Shown here: piece by piece, positions 46,153-56,467 of the stretch | How the letters are laid out: each line of letters begins with the position of its first letter | Position numbering within the stretch: the stretch's first letter is position 1 | Assembly: GCF_900185615.1 (NCBI RefSeq) | Contig: NZ_FYAK01000006.1 | Span: forward strand, 124,001 to 188,000 | Length of the DNA stretch: 64,000 nucleotides | Source: Photobacterium malacitanum | GTDB lineage: Bacteria; Pseudomonadota; Gammaproteobacteria; Enterobacterales; Vibrionaceae | Reading direction: 5' to 3' | Notes under the pieces: model-generated | Told to the model about the DNA's origin: nothing | Seen by the model: the letters and a program-made list of their open reading frames with translations, nothing else | The model's database searches: none | Made by a program: the position numbers and the translations under genes

Positions 46153-47340
46153 TCACGCATTTTGTCCAGCAACATAGCCAGAACTCCACGCCCATTGAAA
46201 ATTATAACCACCAAGCCAACCACTAACATCCATCACTTCACCAGCAAAAAATAAGCCTTTCACTTTCTTTGCTTCCATCGTTTTTGATGATAATTCATCA
46301 GTATCAACTCCACCTAATGTTACCTCTGCAGTGCGGTAACCTTCAGTACCATTAGGCGCAATGTTCCATTGATGGAAGTAGCTTGCAAGCTGCTCAAACT
46401 CTTTGTGATTAAGTTGCTTTAACGGCTTATCGGTAATATCACCACGCGCGATTAGCACTTCAATTAACCGCTTTGGTAACAAACGCGATAAGGTATTTTT
46501 CAGGCTTTGGTTCGAATGCTGTTCACGTAATTCAAGTAGTGTTTCAGCCAAGTTGAGCATCGGTAATAAATCAATGGTCACCTTTTGCCCTGGCAACCAG
46601 TACGATGAAATTTGCAGAACGACAGGCCCAGATAAACCACGGTGAGTAAATAATAAATTTTCTTTAAAACTGGTGCCATTTTCAGTAGTGATCACCGCTG
46701 GTACTGCAATACCTGATAACGCTTCAAAAGCGTCTTTATCTTGCTTGTGCAACGTAAACGGCACTAAACCTGCAGTCGTTGGCACCATTTTTAAGCCAAA
46801 CTGCTCAGCAACTTGATAACCAAATGGCGTTGCACCTAATTTCGGCATTGATAAGCCACCTGTAGCAACCACCAGCGATTCGCAGCAGATCATTTCACCG
46901 TTAACATTCAAACTAAACCCAGAATCTAATTGGGTAATCGCACTGATGTCGGTTTGATAACGTAAGCTGATATTGGGTAAATTACATTCAGCAATCAGCA
47001 TTTTGACAATGTCTTTGGCTGAATCTAAGCAGAATAATTGTCCATGATCGCGCTCTTCATAGTCAATTTCATGCTGGCACACTAAGCCAATAAAATCCCA
47101 TTGGCTGTACTGCGACAAGGCTGATTTAACAAAATGAGGATTACGGCAAACATAATTATTAGCAGCCACATCATTGTTAGTGAAATTACAGCGACCGCCA
47201 CCTGAGATTAATATCTTACGGCCCGGTTTCTTACCATGATCAAGCACTAACACTGAGCGTCCACGCTTACCCGCAGTCGCTGCACACATTAAGCCTGCAG
47301 CACCTGCACCAATAATTACTACATCATATTTGTTTGCCAT
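46153..47340 (-). CDS. yhiN: Flavoprotein YhiN (HI0933/BaiN family)
   Basis: 395 residues from the ATG at 47340; the frame extends three codons upstream to a TTG. The Rossmann motif GAGAAGLMCA lies near the N-terminus, followed by the family blocks GRKILISGGGRCNFTN and, near the end, GLFFAGEVMDVSGWLGGYNFQ. It binds FAD and probably NAD(P)H. The reaction is unknown in most bacteria. It lies downstream of the YnaI-like gene but is separated by a strong terminator. Confidence 0.9.
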   Translation of the reverse strand: MANKYDVVIIGAGAAGLMCAATAGKRGRSVLVLDHGKKPGRKILISGGGRCNFTNNDVAANNYVCRNPHFVKSALSQYSQWDFIGLVCQHEIDYEERDHGQLFCLDSAKDIVKMLIAECNLPNISLRYQTDISAITQLDSGFSLNVNGEMICCESLVVATGGLSMPKLGATPFGYQVAEQFGLKMVPTTAGLVPFTLHKQDKDAFEALSGIAVPAVITTENGTSFKENLLFTHRGLSGPVVLQISSYWLPGQKVTIDLLPMLNLAETLLELREQHSNQSLKNTLSRLLPKRLIEVLIARGDITDKPLKQLNHKEFEQLASYFHQWNIAPNGTEGYRTAEVTLGGVDTDELSSKTMEAKKVKGLFFAGEVMDVSGWLGGYNFQWAWSSGYVAGQNA

Positions 47341-47377
47341 GGATTTCAATTAGCCTTTAATGTCACTAAATAAACGC

Positions 47378-47408
47378 AAAAAGGATGCTAACGATTAGCA
47401 TCCTTTTT
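47378..47408. terminator. Terminator between the mechanosensitive channel gene and yhiN
   Basis: A perfect 14-bp stem, AAAAAGGATGCTAA / TTAGCATCCTTTTT, with a 3-nt loop. On the minus strand it ends the channel gene about 80 nt after its stop. Confidence 0.9.
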
Positions 47409-47486
47409 CTATTGTCTACGCTATTTTACCTGCCTATTGACGCAATACCAACCGCTATCCAATTCCTGGGATTTATTTGAATAAAA

Positions 47487-48596
47487 TCAAGCTTGTTGCT
47501 GGCTATCAATTGCCGTTAATGCTGTGATTGCTGCGGTTGGCATATCTAAGGTGGTGGTAGGGAACGCAAAATCGGCGCCATGTGAATGTACAATCGCAAC
47601 AATTTGCAGCATTACATCTTGCTGTACCGCTTTGTATTTAACCCAATCAACAGTTTTGGTAAAGGTATACACCAAGATATTCAGTGACGATGGCCCATAG
47701 GTGTCAAAGCTAACAATTAATGTTTGTCGAGTCTCAATATCGGCATGATTTTGCAGCATAGATTTAATGTCATCAACCACTAACCCCATCACTGCCGCAT
47801 CACAATAACGTAAACCAACACTTTGTTTAATTCGCCTATTTTGCATCCGTGAAGCATTCTCAACCACCACCGAACTAAAGACTGAATTCGGTACATATAA
47901 TGGCCGTTTATCAAAAGTACGAATCACTGTCATACGAAATCCGATCCGTTCAATGGTACCTTCTATTTGACGATCTGGGCTACGAATCCAATCACCGACC
48001 TTAAACGGCCGATCAAAATAAATCATCATGCCACCAAAGAAATTAGCCAGTAAATCTTTAGCTGCCATACCGACGACTAAACCACCAACACCACCAAAGG
48101 TCAGTAATCCCGATAAACTTAAGCCGAAGTTTTGCATCACAATTAAACTGCTCAACACCATCACAATTAAGCGTAATATTTTTGAAATAGCAGTAACTGT
48201 GGTGGCATCTCGATGAGGACGATTATCCAATATCGTTTGTTCAATATTGGTGATCAACCGCATCAGAATCCAAATAAAGACCCCAATCAATAATAAATGC
48301 CGCAATAACGCCAACAAGCCACTGGAATAAGAGGTAATATTATCGACCATAATCCCCAGTGACATCAGTCCTGGCCATACCCAAATACACAACGAAACGG
48401 GAGTTCGAACGGCATCAATTAGAGCATCATCCCAAATTAAATGGGTTTTACTCGCTATGGTCGCTAAGCGGCGAGAAATAAGTAACCAGCCCCCCCACAG
48501 TAATCCACTCAACAGCAGTAATAAGCCAATGTTGTACATCCAATTAACGGACGCACCTTTTTCAAGCGATGACCACCAAAGTAAAAATTGATCCAT
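47487..48596 (-). CDS. MscS family mechanosensitive channel (YnaI-like)
   Basis: A 369-residue membrane protein with five predicted helices and a C-terminal cytoplasmic vestibule domain. The pore helix block LSGLLTFGGVGGLVVGMAAKD (about 163-183) and the following FFGGMMIYFDRPFKVGDWIRSP are typical; the latter part resembles E. coli YnaI. It opens under membrane tension and releases solutes in osmotic downshock. It has its own unit, ending at 47378-47408. Confidence 0.9.
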   Translation of the reverse strand: MDQFLLWWSSLEKGASVNWMYNIGLLLLLSGLLWGGWLLISRRLATIASKTHLIWDDALIDAVRTPVSLCIWVWPGLMSLGIMVDNITSYSSGLLALLRHLLLIGVFIWILMRLITNIEQTILDNRPHRDATTVTAISKILRLIVMVLSSLIVMQNFGLSLSGLLTFGGVGGLVVGMAAKDLLANFFGGMMIYFDRPFKVGDWIRSPDRQIEGTIERIGFRMTVIRTFDKRPLYVPNSVFSSVVVENASRMQNRRIKQSVGLRYCDAAVMGLVVDDIKSMLQNHADIETRQTLIVSFDTYGPSSLNILVYTFTKTVDWVKYKAVQQDVMLQIVAIVHSHGADFAFPTTTLDMPTAAITALTAIDSQQQA

Positions 48597-48670
48597 AGCG
48601 ATTTAGCTTCCGATACTCAACAGAAAATGAAGTTATATTGCTAGTAATGATATAGCACAGAACGAGGACG

Positions 48671-48701
48671 GCAAAGAAAGTGCCACTAGAACAGTGACAC
48701 T
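48671..48701 (-). terminator. Probable terminator of uspB
   Basis: On the minus strand AGTGTCACT-GTTCT-AGTGGCACT (9 bp, one G-U) followed by TTCTTT, about 20 nt after the uspB stop. Confidence 0.62.
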
Positions 48702-48720
48702 CAAAGCAGTTAAGCTGGTA

Positions 48721-49059
48721 TTAAAGTCCGAGGAAAGCGACGGCAAAAATAGCCACAAAGAAAGTGATCATAAACGTACTTGCCAATACAAACAGTTTAC
48801 GTACTTTAATGCACTTTGCCATAAACAGCGGATCATGATGTTTTTTATACTGTTGGCTACGAATATAATGAAATAAGCGAATTTGTTTACTGACATTACC
48901 TTGAGATGAAAAGAAACCACGCCCATCGACTTGTTGATATAACAATGGATCACAATCTCGCATCACCACCAACAAAGAGCGTAAGGTGCTGATATAACGA
49001 CAAGTATTAACAGCTGCCACCAAAAAAATCGCAACCAAAAGTGCATCACCACTGATCAT
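48721..49059 (-). CDS. uspB: Universal stress protein B
   Basis: A 112-residue protein (E. coli 111) with membrane helices at about 1-20 and 90-110. The central block VMRDCDPLLYQQVDGRGFFSS and KQIRLFHYI follow E. coli UspB closely. UspB is an inner-membrane protein linked to stationary-phase and ethanol tolerance; its biochemical role is unknown. It lies downstream of ftnA and opposite to uspA, a neighbourhood also known from Vibrio. Confidence 0.93.
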   Translation of the reverse strand: MISGDALLVAIFLVAAVNTCRYISTLRSLLVVMRDCDPLLYQQVDGRGFFSSQGNVSKQIRLFHYIRSQQYKKHHDPLFMAKCIKVRKLFVLASTFMITFFVAIFAVAFLGL

Positions 49060-49132
49060 AGTTATCCCCTCTTAAATATCACTTGCTTATAGGGATAAAA
49101 GGGCAGCGTATGACCACTACCCTCAACATCAC

Positions 49133-49663
49133 TTAAGCTTGTGAGTCCATTACTGATGTTGGTACTGATTCGCCTTTAGCCATTGCAGCGAGGTCTTTAT
49201 CAATAAAAAATAGCGCTTTGCCATCTTCACCAACTAACTCAATTTTATCTAAAATACCTTTAAATAATTTCTCTTCTTCATGTTGCTCTGATACATACCA
49301 CTGTAAGAAATTAAAGGTTGAATAATCTTGGGTAGAAAATGCAACATGAGCTAATTGATTAATTTTTTTAGTGATTAGCTGCTCATGCTCATAGGTTTCA
49401 CGGAATACTGCACCTAAAGAGTCGAATTGATGCTTAGGCGCTTCGATTGTGCCTAAAATCGGTAACGCACCCGTTTCGCTTACATAAGTAAACAAACGTT
49501 GCATATGCTCCATCTCTTCAGCAGCATGAACACGTAAGAACGCAGCAGCACCTTCAAAGCCTTTATCTTCACACCATGCGCTCATTTGCAGATATAAATT
49601 AGAAGAAAAGAATTCTAAATTAATTTGCTCATTAAGATTCTCAACCATTGCCTTGGCTAACAT
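49133..49663 (-). CDS. ftnA: Ferritin FtnA
   Basis: A 176-residue four-helix ferritin. Ferroxidase residues are recognisable: Glu17 (NLEFF region), the EEMEH of helix B, and the Glu of EQHEEE in helix D. The protein forms a 24-mer that stores iron as ferric mineral. It has no heme-binding Met typical of bacterioferritin in an obvious position. It is divergent from uspA with a 254-bp shared region, and uspB follows after 73 nt. Confidence 0.93.
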   Translation of the reverse strand: MLAKAMVENLNEQINLEFFSSNLYLQMSAWCEDKGFEGAAAFLRVHAAEEMEHMQRLFTYVSETGALPILGTIEAPKHQFDSLGAVFRETYEHEQLITKKINQLAHVAFSTQDYSTFNFLQWYVSEQHEEEKLFKGILDKIELVGEDGKALFFIDKDLAAMAKGESVPTSVMDSQA

Positions 49664-49917
49664 TGCACTACTCCTGTTTGTTTAAGTGTAATCAAGACAT
49701 TGTCACTATGCATTGTTAAGAATGCAACAAATGGACAAAACCTCGTTATTAATATAATTACTGTTAGTATAAACCACTAAAATAACAATAAATATGAATC
49801 GACGATTACGGAAAATAATTAACCATTTCGTAACCTATAGATGCGACCTAATCGATATTTTTAAGTTAATACCAGTGCTAACATACAGCATTATTGTATT
49901 GCTATGGAGTGTAAGCG

Positions 49918-50340
49918 ATGGTTTATAAACATATTCTCGCTGCTATTGATCTTTCTGAAGACAGCGCCTATCTAGTCGATAAAGCCGCTAAACTAGCGCA
50001 ATCATTGGATGCAAAACTATCACTGGTCCATATCGATGTCGATTACGCTGATCTCTACACTGGTTTGATTGATATAAATCTAGCAGAGATGCATGAACGC
50101 GCTGAAACTGATGCTCAAAATAGATTACACCAACTGGCGAACAATGCCGGCTACCCTGTCGCACATACACTTGTTGGTAGCGGCGATTTAAGCGAAGAGA
50201 TTTGCGTTGCGATTAAAGATCTCAATGTTGATTTGGTTATTTGTGGTCATCATCAAGATTTTTGGAGCAAAATTTTATCATCGACTCGCCAACTTATTAG
50301 CCGTACTCCGGTTGATTTATTAATGGTGCCACTTAAATAG
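49918..50340 (+). CDS. uspA: Universal stress protein A
   Basis: A 140-residue single UspA domain (YKHILAAIDLSEDS at the N-terminus, CGHHQDFWSKILSSTRQLI near the end). The GHHxxxW segment resembles UspA rather than the ATP-binding UspFG class with G-2X-G-9X-G(S/T). It is induced by growth arrest in E. coli. It is divergent from ftnA. A hairpin follows the stop codon. Confidence 0.93.
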   Translation: MVYKHILAAIDLSEDSAYLVDKAAKLAQSLDAKLSLVHIDVDYADLYTGLIDINLAEMHERAETDAQNRLHQLANNAGYPVAHTLVGSGDLSEEICVAIKDLNVDLVICGHHQDFWSKILSSTRQLISRTPVDLLMVPLK

Positions 50341-50353
50341 TTCCGCTTCATTA

Positions 50354-50380
50354 CAGCAGTCGTTGCTATAACGACTGCTG
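50354..50380 (+). terminator. Hairpin downstream of uspA
   Basis: A perfect 11-bp stem, CAGCAGTCGTT / AACGACTGCTG, with a 5-nt loop, 14 nt after the uspA stop. The T run is poor, so termination may be partial. Confidence 0.6.
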
Positions 50381-50475
50381 ATCATTGCTATTTCACCTAC
50401 TGTAATTATCATATTCCTACTGCCGCAATTTAGTTACACTCTCATTACCCTTTACCAACACACTCTATTGCGACG

Positions 50476-51366
50476 ATGAGATACTTATCTGTAATAACCC
50501 TACTATGGGCGTTTTCTTTTAGTTTGATTGGCGTTTATCTTGCTGGTCAAGTCGATGCTTGGTTTTCAGTACTTACCCGTGTTTGTTTAGCGGCTATGGT
50601 TTTTTTACCGTTTTTACGCACCAAACATTTACACCCTAAGCTTGCTATCAAATTAATGACAGTCGGCGCATTTCAACTCGGGTTAATGTATTGCTTCTAC
50701 TACCAATCATTTCTATATTTAACCGTACCCGAAGTATTATTGTTCACTATTTTCACGCCAATTTATGTCACTCTGATTTACGATGCACTGCATAAACAAT
50801 TCTCGCCATGGTACTTACTCAGCGCAGTCATTGCGGTATTAGGTGCGGCAGTGATTAAATTTGAAGGCATCAATCAGCACTTCATTATTGGATTTTTAAT
50901 CGTCCAAGGGGCGAATCTGTGCTTTGCAATAGGCCAAGTCGGTTACAAAAGAATTATCGAGCAAGAGCAGGCAGCTATTCCACAACATACCGTGTTTGGC
51001 TGGTTTTACTTAGGTGCCGTGTGTGTCGCTGTACCAATGTATCTCTTGTTTGGTAATAGTGCCAAGTTACCAACAACGTCATTGCAATGGGGAATTTTAG
51101 TTTATCTGGGTGTGATTGCTTCAGGGCTGGGATATTTCATTTGGAATAAGGGCGCAACATTAGTTAATGCTGGCGCATTGGCGATCATGAATAACGCTCT
51201 AGTACCCGCAGGCTTAATCGTCAATATTGTGATTTGGAATCATAATGTCGATTACCCGCGATTAATTATCGGCGGTGGAATTATATTATTGTCGTTATGG
51301 TTTAACGAAAGCTGGATAAAAGATAAGGTCGCCGCTCAACGCCAATCACAACATCCGTCATCATAG
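50476..51366 (+). CDS. bioP: DMT-family transporter, BioP (YigM)-like
   Basis: A 296-residue protein with ten predicted membrane helices (two EamA repeats). The N-terminal WAFSFSLIGVYLAGQVDAWF, LTVPEVLLFTIFTPIYVTLIYD and the central GWFYLGA...LQWGILVYLGVIASGLGYF follow E. coli YigM/BioP, the biotin importer. Biotin uptake is therefore likely, but substrates in this family vary. The gene starts 136 bp after uspA and ends at a symmetrical terminator. Confidence 0.8.
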   Translation: MRYLSVITLLWAFSFSLIGVYLAGQVDAWFSVLTRVCLAAMVFLPFLRTKHLHPKLAIKLMTVGAFQLGLMYCFYYQSFLYLTVPEVLLFTIFTPIYVTLIYDALHKQFSPWYLLSAVIAVLGAAVIKFEGINQHFIIGFLIVQGANLCFAIGQVGYKRIIEQEQAAIPQHTVFGWFYLGAVCVAVPMYLLFGNSAKLPTTSLQWGILVYLGVIASGLGYFIWNKGATLVNAGALAIMNNALVPAGLIVNIVIWNHNVDYPRLIIGGGIILLSLWFNESWIKDKVAAQRQSQHPSS

Positions 51367-51382
51367 CCGTAATATAATCACC

Positions 51383-51409
51383 AAAAAGGCGCGATAATCG
51401 CGCCTTTTT
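51383..51409. terminator. Bidirectional terminator between bioP-like gene and fre
   Basis: A perfect 12-bp stem AAAAAGGCGCGA / TCGCGCCTTTTT with a 3-nt loop and A/T flanks, between convergent genes. Confidence 0.92.
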
Positions 51410-51426
51410 AACACATGTAATCAAAA

Positions 51427-52137
51427 TTAAATAAACGCAAACGCATCAGCAAACATATGCTCACGTAACGCACCTTTTTCAGTACAGAAACGTTCACGCG
51501 CGGCACCTGCCATTTCAAAACGGCCACACACATAAATATCATAGGCAGATAAGCTTACAAAATCCTCGGCAACAGCATCCAATACATTGCCAACTTTGCC
51601 CTGCCAATCTTCTGGCGCGGTTTCCACCACAGGTACATAGCTAATATTAGCGTTTTGCTGTGCCAAGGCCTGCATTTCATCATTCGCGTATAACTGGCAC
51701 AAATCACGCCCACCCCAATAAATGAATATCGGTTGTGTTAAGCCACGGCTAATGCAGTTATCGACCATACTACGAATATAAGAAAACCCAGTACCACCAG
51801 CAATCATCACTAACGGACGCTGACTTTCATGACGCAACCATGCTTCACCATGCGCAGCTTCAATAGTTACTGGTTGCTGCTCTGTGAGGGCTTTTTTCAT
51901 GGTTTCAACCACTTCTAACGCATAAGCATTATGCTCTGCAGCGCCAATATGAAGTTCAAGCTCTCCTTGACGACAAGGGCTACTCGCAATCGAAAATGGG
52001 CGTTTATCTTTGTCACCCATCACGGCTAATAAGTATTGGCCCGCTTTAAAATCGAGGGCTTGTAATGGCGTTAATAAAATACGGTATGTATTACATGCCA
52101 ACGGTTCAACTGACTTTACTTCACATTGGATAGACAT
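51427..52137 (-). CDS. fre: NAD(P)H-flavin reductase Fre
   Basis: A 236-residue ferredoxin-reductase family enzyme without bound flavin. RPFSIASSP (46-54) is the flavin-binding motif, [13 protein letters not shown] follows in the pyridine-nucleotide domain, and CGRFEMAG near the C-terminus. It reduces free flavins, which then serve ribonucleotide reductase, iron release and, in luminous Vibrionaceae, luciferase. It forms a short group with a 2Fe-2S ferredoxin gene and ubiD, the latter pairing as in E. coli. Confidence 0.93.
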   Translation of the reverse strand: MSIQCEVKSVEPLACNTYRILLTPLQALDFKAGQYLLAVMGDKDKRPFSIASSPCRQGELELHIGAAEHNAYALEVVETMKKALTEQQPVTIEAAHGEAWLRHESQRPLVMIAGGTGFSYIRSMVDNCISRGLTQPIFIYWGGRDLCQLYANDEMQALAQQNANISYVPVVETAPEDWQGKVGNVLDAVAEDFVSLSAYDIYVCGRFEMAGAARERFCTEKGALREHMFADAFAFI

Positions 52138-52146
52138 GGTTTTCCT

Positions 52147-52410
52147 CTAGTCTAACGATAATACCAAGTCACTTTCCACCCTCGCCAGACAAGCAAAGAT
52201 CCAGCCTTGTGCCTGCTCTTGTGGCGTTAACATTGGCTCAAGCTGATAGCTTATTTGGCCTTGTTGTTTACGGCACATACACATTGCACAAGCACCAACC
52301 TGACAGCGATTAGGGAAAGCAATACCTGCGTCGAGCGCTGCTTGTAATACTGTTTGCTGCGCACTAGCAACAAAAGTAATGTTATTGGGCAACAGGCGTA
52401 CTTGGTACAT
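52147..52410 (-). CDS. Small [2Fe-2S] ferredoxin
   Basis: 87 residues, plant-type ferredoxin fold. The cluster ligands are Cys36, Cys41, Cys44 and Cys74 (CQVGACAMC ... C), the usual CX4CX2C...C pattern. It starts 54 nt after ubiD and ends 9 nt before the fre start, so it is very likely co-transcribed with fre and may be an electron partner of it. It resembles YfaE-type ferredoxins in size, but no ribonucleotide-reductase gene is near. The partner is inferred only from position. Confidence 0.85.
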   Translation of the reverse strand: MYQVRLLPNNITFVASAQQTVLQAALDAGIAFPNRCQVGACAMCMCRKQQGQISYQLEPMLTPQEQAQGWIFACLARVESDLVLSLD

Positions 52411-52464
52411 AAAAAACGCTCAATTCAGGGCCATCTTTTGCCCCTGAAACATAAAAATATCAGC

Positions 52465-54330
52465 TTACTGATCCAGTGCTAATAGTGTCCACATAGCATC
52501 AACGCGCGCAACAATCTGAGGATCTTTAATAATCGGTGTACCCCATTCACGTTGAGTTTCTTCACCAATTTTATTGGTAGCATCAAAACCGATCTTTGAG
52601 CAACGGTCTGTGGTCGCGGCGGTTAATACCGTATCACGACTTGGATCCATGCGGGTTGTAACCGCCCAAATAACATCATTCCAATCACGTACATTGACGT
52701 CGCCATCGCAGATAATTATAAATTTGGCATCGGTGAATGTATTTAAACAAGCCGATACTGCAGTCATGATCTGCAAAGCTTCACCAGCAACGGTTTTATT
52801 GATACTCACGATTGCCATACTGTGATCAGCGGCTTGTGGCGGTAAATAGCAATCAATGATCGCCGGAAACTGCTGACGCAAGGCGGCTAATTCGGCTTCA
52901 ATATCGCACTCAGCAGGCCTTAACCCTACCGATGTAGCTGCAGTGTTTGCTAATTCTGCCGGCCATTTAATGGTGGCATCAATCCCCATTTTTGAGCCTA
53001 AGCCCACCACTGGTGACGCAAAGTCCAGTGAATCAATTGGAGTATTATCAATCATCAATGTGTCTCGAACCGGATCCATGCGCGTTGTCATGGCATTGAT
53101 CACACTGTGCCAATCACGTGCATTGACATCATCATCACAGACAATCACAAATTTAGTGTACATGAACTGGCGTAAAAACGACCACACTCCCATCATGACC
53201 CGCTTAGCGTGACCAGGATATTGCTTCTTCATTGTCACTACTGCCATGCGGTAAGAACACCCTTCCGGCGGCAAATAGAAATCGACAATCTCAGGAAACT
53301 GTTTATGCAAAATAGGCACAAACACTTCGTTTAACGCCACGCCAAGTACTGCAGGTTCATCCGGTGGACGCCCCGTATAGGTACTGTGATAAATCGGATC
53401 ATTACGCATCGTAATGTGAGTAATGGTAAACACATGATGCCGTTCAACCTCATTGTAATAACCAGTATGATCGCCATAAGGGCCTTCATCGGCATATTCT
53501 TCAGGGTCGATATAGCCTTCCATTACGATTTCAGCACTGGCAGGCACTTGTAGATCATTACTGATGCTTTTTACCACTTCGGTACGACTACCACGTAATA
53601 AACCGGCAAATGCGTATTCAGATAGCGTATCAGGCACAGGCGTTACAGCACCTAGTACCGTGGCAGGATCGGCGCCAAATGCCACTGTCACCGGAAATTT
53701 TTCTCCAGGATGGGCTTGGCACCATTCACGCATATCTAACGCGCCACCACGGTGAGCGAGCCAACGCATAATCACTTTATTCTTGGCAATTTTTTGTTGA
53801 CGATATATGCCTAAATTTTGGCGCTTTTTATTTGGACCACGGGTAATAGTTAATCCCCATGTCAGTAACGGCGCGACATCACCAGGCCAGCAACTCATGA
53901 TGGGGATTTTATCTAAATCAACCTCGTCACCTTGCCATATAATTTGTTGGCAAGGCGCTTTTCGAAGCACTTTAGTTGGCATATTAAGCACTTGCTTAAA
54001 TACCGGAATTTTATTAATTGCGTCACGTAAACCTTGAGGAGGCTCAGGTTCTTTTAGATAGGCTAACCATTCACCCACTTCACGTAATTGCTTAACATTA
54101 TCGCGCCCCATTCCCATCGCCACTCGTTCAGGGGTACCAAACAGGTTGGCCAATACTGGCATGTCATAACCGACAGGATTTTCAAACAACAATGCCGGCC
54201 CGCCAGCCCGCAAAGTGCGATCGCAAATCTCAGTCATTTCCTGATTAGGATCGACTGGTTGTTGAATACGTTGTAATTGCCCTTGTTGCTCTAAATAAGC
54301 AATAAAGTCACGTAAATCCTTGTATTTCAT
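52465..54330 (-). CDS. ubiD: 4-hydroxy-3-polyprenylbenzoate decarboxylase UbiD (long form with duplicated C-terminal segment)
   Basis: 621 residues, much longer than E. coli UbiD (497). Residues 1-456 follow E. coli closely, including the prenyl-FMN and metal site blocks ([20 protein letters not shown] at 282-294 with catalytic acids). A second copy of the C-terminal domain (about 488-588: [37 protein letters not shown]) repeats the segment at about 345-456 ([37 protein letters not shown]). The normal C-terminus (ETQREWG...IKDP) follows the second copy. It decarboxylates the ring for ubiquinone synthesis. I think long UbiD forms occur elsewhere in Vibrionaceae. Confidence 0.93.
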   Translation of the reverse strand: MKYKDLRDFIAYLEQQGQLQRIQQPVDPNQEMTEICDRTLRAGGPALLFENPVGYDMPVLANLFGTPERVAMGMGRDNVKQLREVGEWLAYLKEPEPPQGLRDAINKIPVFKQVLNMPTKVLRKAPCQQIIWQGDEVDLDKIPIMSCWPGDVAPLLTWGLTITRGPNKKRQNLGIYRQQKIAKNKVIMRWLAHRGGALDMREWCQAHPGEKFPVTVAFGADPATVLGAVTPVPDTLSEYAFAGLLRGSRTEVVKSISNDLQVPASAEIVMEGYIDPEEYADEGPYGDHTGYYNEVERHHVFTITHITMRNDPIYHSTYTGRPPDEPAVLGVALNEVFVPILHKQFPEIVDFYLPPEGCSYRMAVVTMKKQYPGHAKRVMMGVWSFLRQFMYTKFVIVCDDDVNARDWHSVINAMTTRMDPVRDTLMIDNTPIDSLDFASPVVGLGSKMGIDATIKWPAELANTAATSVGLRPAECDIEAELAALRQQFPAIIDCYLPPQAADHSMAIVSINKTVAGEALQIMTAVSACLNTFTDAKFIIICDGDVNVRDWNDVIWAVTTRMDPSRDTVLTAATTDRCSKIGFDATNKIGEETQREWGTPIIKDPQIVARVDAMWTLLALDQ

Positions 54331-54512
54331 GCGACTACCTGTAGCTAAACCAAGCTAATCAGTATCTCTGATAACGGCTTGATGAGAATGATTTTTGCTA
54401 GTATAACCAGTTGTGAGACGGAAAACACCTGTCGACAAAAAAAAGAAAATACCCTTTATAATTCTGTGGGTTAACAATTAAACCGAATCAACAATGTTAA
54501 ATTTCAACCATA

Positions 54513-54541
54513 AAAAAACGCCACTCTAGAGTGACGTTTTT
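54513..54541 (-). terminator. Intrinsic terminator after rho
   Basis: On the minus strand AAAACGTCACT-CTAG-AGTGGCGTTTT-type stem (one G-U) with a T run, about 23 nt after the rho stop. Confidence 0.85.
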
Positions 54542-54563
54542 AATTCAATAACAACCAACTACA

Positions 54564-55829
54564 TTATGATTTCTGACGACGCATTGCGTCAAAGAACTCT
54601 TCGTTAGTTTTGGTCATTGATAGCTTATCGATCAAGAATTCCATGCTATCGGTTTCACTCATTGGGTGAACGATCTTACGCAGGATCCACATCTTCTGTA
54701 GTTCATCAGCTTTTGCTAATAACTCTTCACGACGAGTACCAGAACGATTGATATCAATCGCAGGGAAAACACGCTTCTCAGCAATCTTGCGAGAAAGATG
54801 CAGTTCCATGTTACCAGTACCTTTAAATTCTTCGTAGATAACTTCATCCATCTTTGAACCAGTATCAACTAGCGCTGTTGCGATGATAGTTAAGCTACCG
54901 CCTTCTTCAACGTTACGTGCTGCACCAAAGAAGCGCTTAGGACGGTGAAGGGCGTTGGCATCCACACCACCTGTTAGAACTTTACCAGATGACGGAATAA
55001 CGGTGTTGTAAGCACGTGCTAGGCGAGTAATTGAGTCAAGTAAGATAACCACATCTTTCTTGTGCTCTACTAGACGTTTTGCTTTTTCAATTACCATCTC
55101 AGCCACTTGTACGTGACGTGAAGCTGGCTCATCAAACGTTGATGCAATCACTTCGCCTTTTACAAGACGTTGCATCTCCGTTACTTCTTCTGGACGCTCA
55201 TCAATAAGCAATACCATTAACTCACACTCAGGGTGGTTATGGGCAATACTTTGGGCAATGTTTTGCAGCAACATTGTTTTACCCGCTTTTGGCGGCGCAA
55301 CAATCAGACCACGTTGGCCTTTACCAATCGGTGATGCTAAATCAAGAACACGTGCAGTGATGTCTTCAGTAGAACCGTTACCGCGCTCCATACGCATACG
55401 TGAGTTTGCGTGCAGTGGAGTAAGGTTTTCAAAAAGGATTTTATTACGAGCGTTGTCGGGTTTATCATAGTTTACTTCGTTAACTTTCAGTAGTGCAAAG
55501 TAACGTTCGCCATCTTTTGGTGGACGAATTTTTCCGGCAATAGTATCGCCAGTACGAAGGTTAAAACGACGAATTTGGCTTGGTGATACATAAATATCAT
55601 CTGGGCCTGCAAGGTAAGAACTGTCTGCGCTACGCAGAAAGCCGAAGCCATCTTGCAAAATCTCTAGAACACCGTCGCCAAAAATATCCTCACCACTTTT
55701 AGCATGTTGCTTAAGAATGGAGAAGATAATGTCCTGCTTACGTAGGCGGGCCAGGTTTTCCAATCCTAAACTTTCGCTAAGTGATACCAACTTAGGAATA
55801 GGTTGGCTCTTGAGTTCTGTAAGATTCAT
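54564..55829 (-). CDS. rho: Transcription termination factor Rho
   Basis: 421 residues from the ATG at 55829 ([15 protein letters not shown]), aligned with the E. coli start; an upstream frame to 55892 has no family match. The N-terminal RNA-binding domain contains GFGFLR and the primary RNA-site residues; Walker A is APPKAGKTM (about 178-186), Walker [15 protein letters not shown]. Rho is a hexameric RNA helicase that ends transcription. It has a 200-nt leader, probably used for autoregulation as in E. coli. The gene order rho / trxA // rhlB is conserved. Confidence 0.98.
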   Translation of the reverse strand: MNLTELKSQPIPKLVSLSESLGLENLARLRKQDIIFSILKQHAKSGEDIFGDGVLEILQDGFGFLRSADSSYLAGPDDIYVSPSQIRRFNLRTGDTIAGKIRPPKDGERYFALLKVNEVNYDKPDNARNKILFENLTPLHANSRMRMERGNGSTEDITARVLDLASPIGKGQRGLIVAPPKAGKTMLLQNIAQSIAHNHPECELMVLLIDERPEEVTEMQRLVKGEVIASTFDEPASRHVQVAEMVIEKAKRLVEHKKDVVILLDSITRLARAYNTVIPSSGKVLTGGVDANALHRPKRFFGAARNVEEGGSLTIIATALVDTGSKMDEVIYEEFKGTGNMELHLSRKIAEKRVFPAIDINRSGTRREELLAKADELQKMWILRKIVHPMSETDSMEFLIDKLSMTKTNEEFFDAMRRQKS

Positions 55830-56028
55830 AGTGGTGGGTTTCTTGTTTGTCAAAATCGGGGTTCTATATTTAGTTGAGATAAGGATGACCAATAGGGCCT
55901 GGTCAAGAAATGAACGAAAATGTAATTTCTGTGCGTTACGTTAACACTAAACGTTCTCTTCGTCTAGCATAGTCGCTAGACAAACCATGCACAACTTAGA
56001 AATTGTGCATGGCTCGCAATTATAACAC

Positions 56029-56355
56029 TTATAAGTTCGCTTCGAGGAACTCTTTCAGCTGAGTTTTTGATAACGCGCCAACTTTAGTTGCAGCAACTGC
56101 GCCATCTTTAAACAGCAATAACGTTGGAATACCACGAATACCAAACTTTGGCGGCGTCGCCGCGTTTTGGTCGATATTTAATTTACCAATCGTTAATTTA
56201 CCTTCATATTCATCAGCGATTTCATCAAGAATAGGGGCAATCATTTTACATGGACCACACCATTCAGCCCAAAAATCGACGAGTACCGGGCTCGCAGCAT
56301 TGACAACATCAGTATCAAAACTTTCATCGGTAAGCTGCACAATCTTATCGCTCAT
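56029..56355 (-). CDS. trxA: Thioredoxin 1
   Basis: 108 residues from the ATG at 56355 ([10 protein letters not shown]), as in E. coli; the upstream extension in the same frame lies in the promoter region. The active site is WCGPC (Cys33, Cys36), and the cis-Pro is in GIRGIPTL. It reduces protein disulfides in the cytoplasm. It sits upstream of rho on the same strand and is divergent from rhlB. Confidence 0.98.
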   Translation of the reverse strand: MSDKIVQLTDESFDTDVVNAASPVLVDFWAEWCGPCKMIAPILDEIADEYEGKLTIGKLNIDQNAATPPKFGIRGIPTLLLFKDGAVAATKVGALSKTQLKEFLEANL

Positions 56356-56467
56356 CTTCCACTCCAACAGTGATTTTGTTAGCTGATATTGAATTAACCA
56401 GCAAATCGTTATCCTATTTGAATGGAATACGTTTCGTATTGCAACCCTAAGCTGATATTCTATAGCA

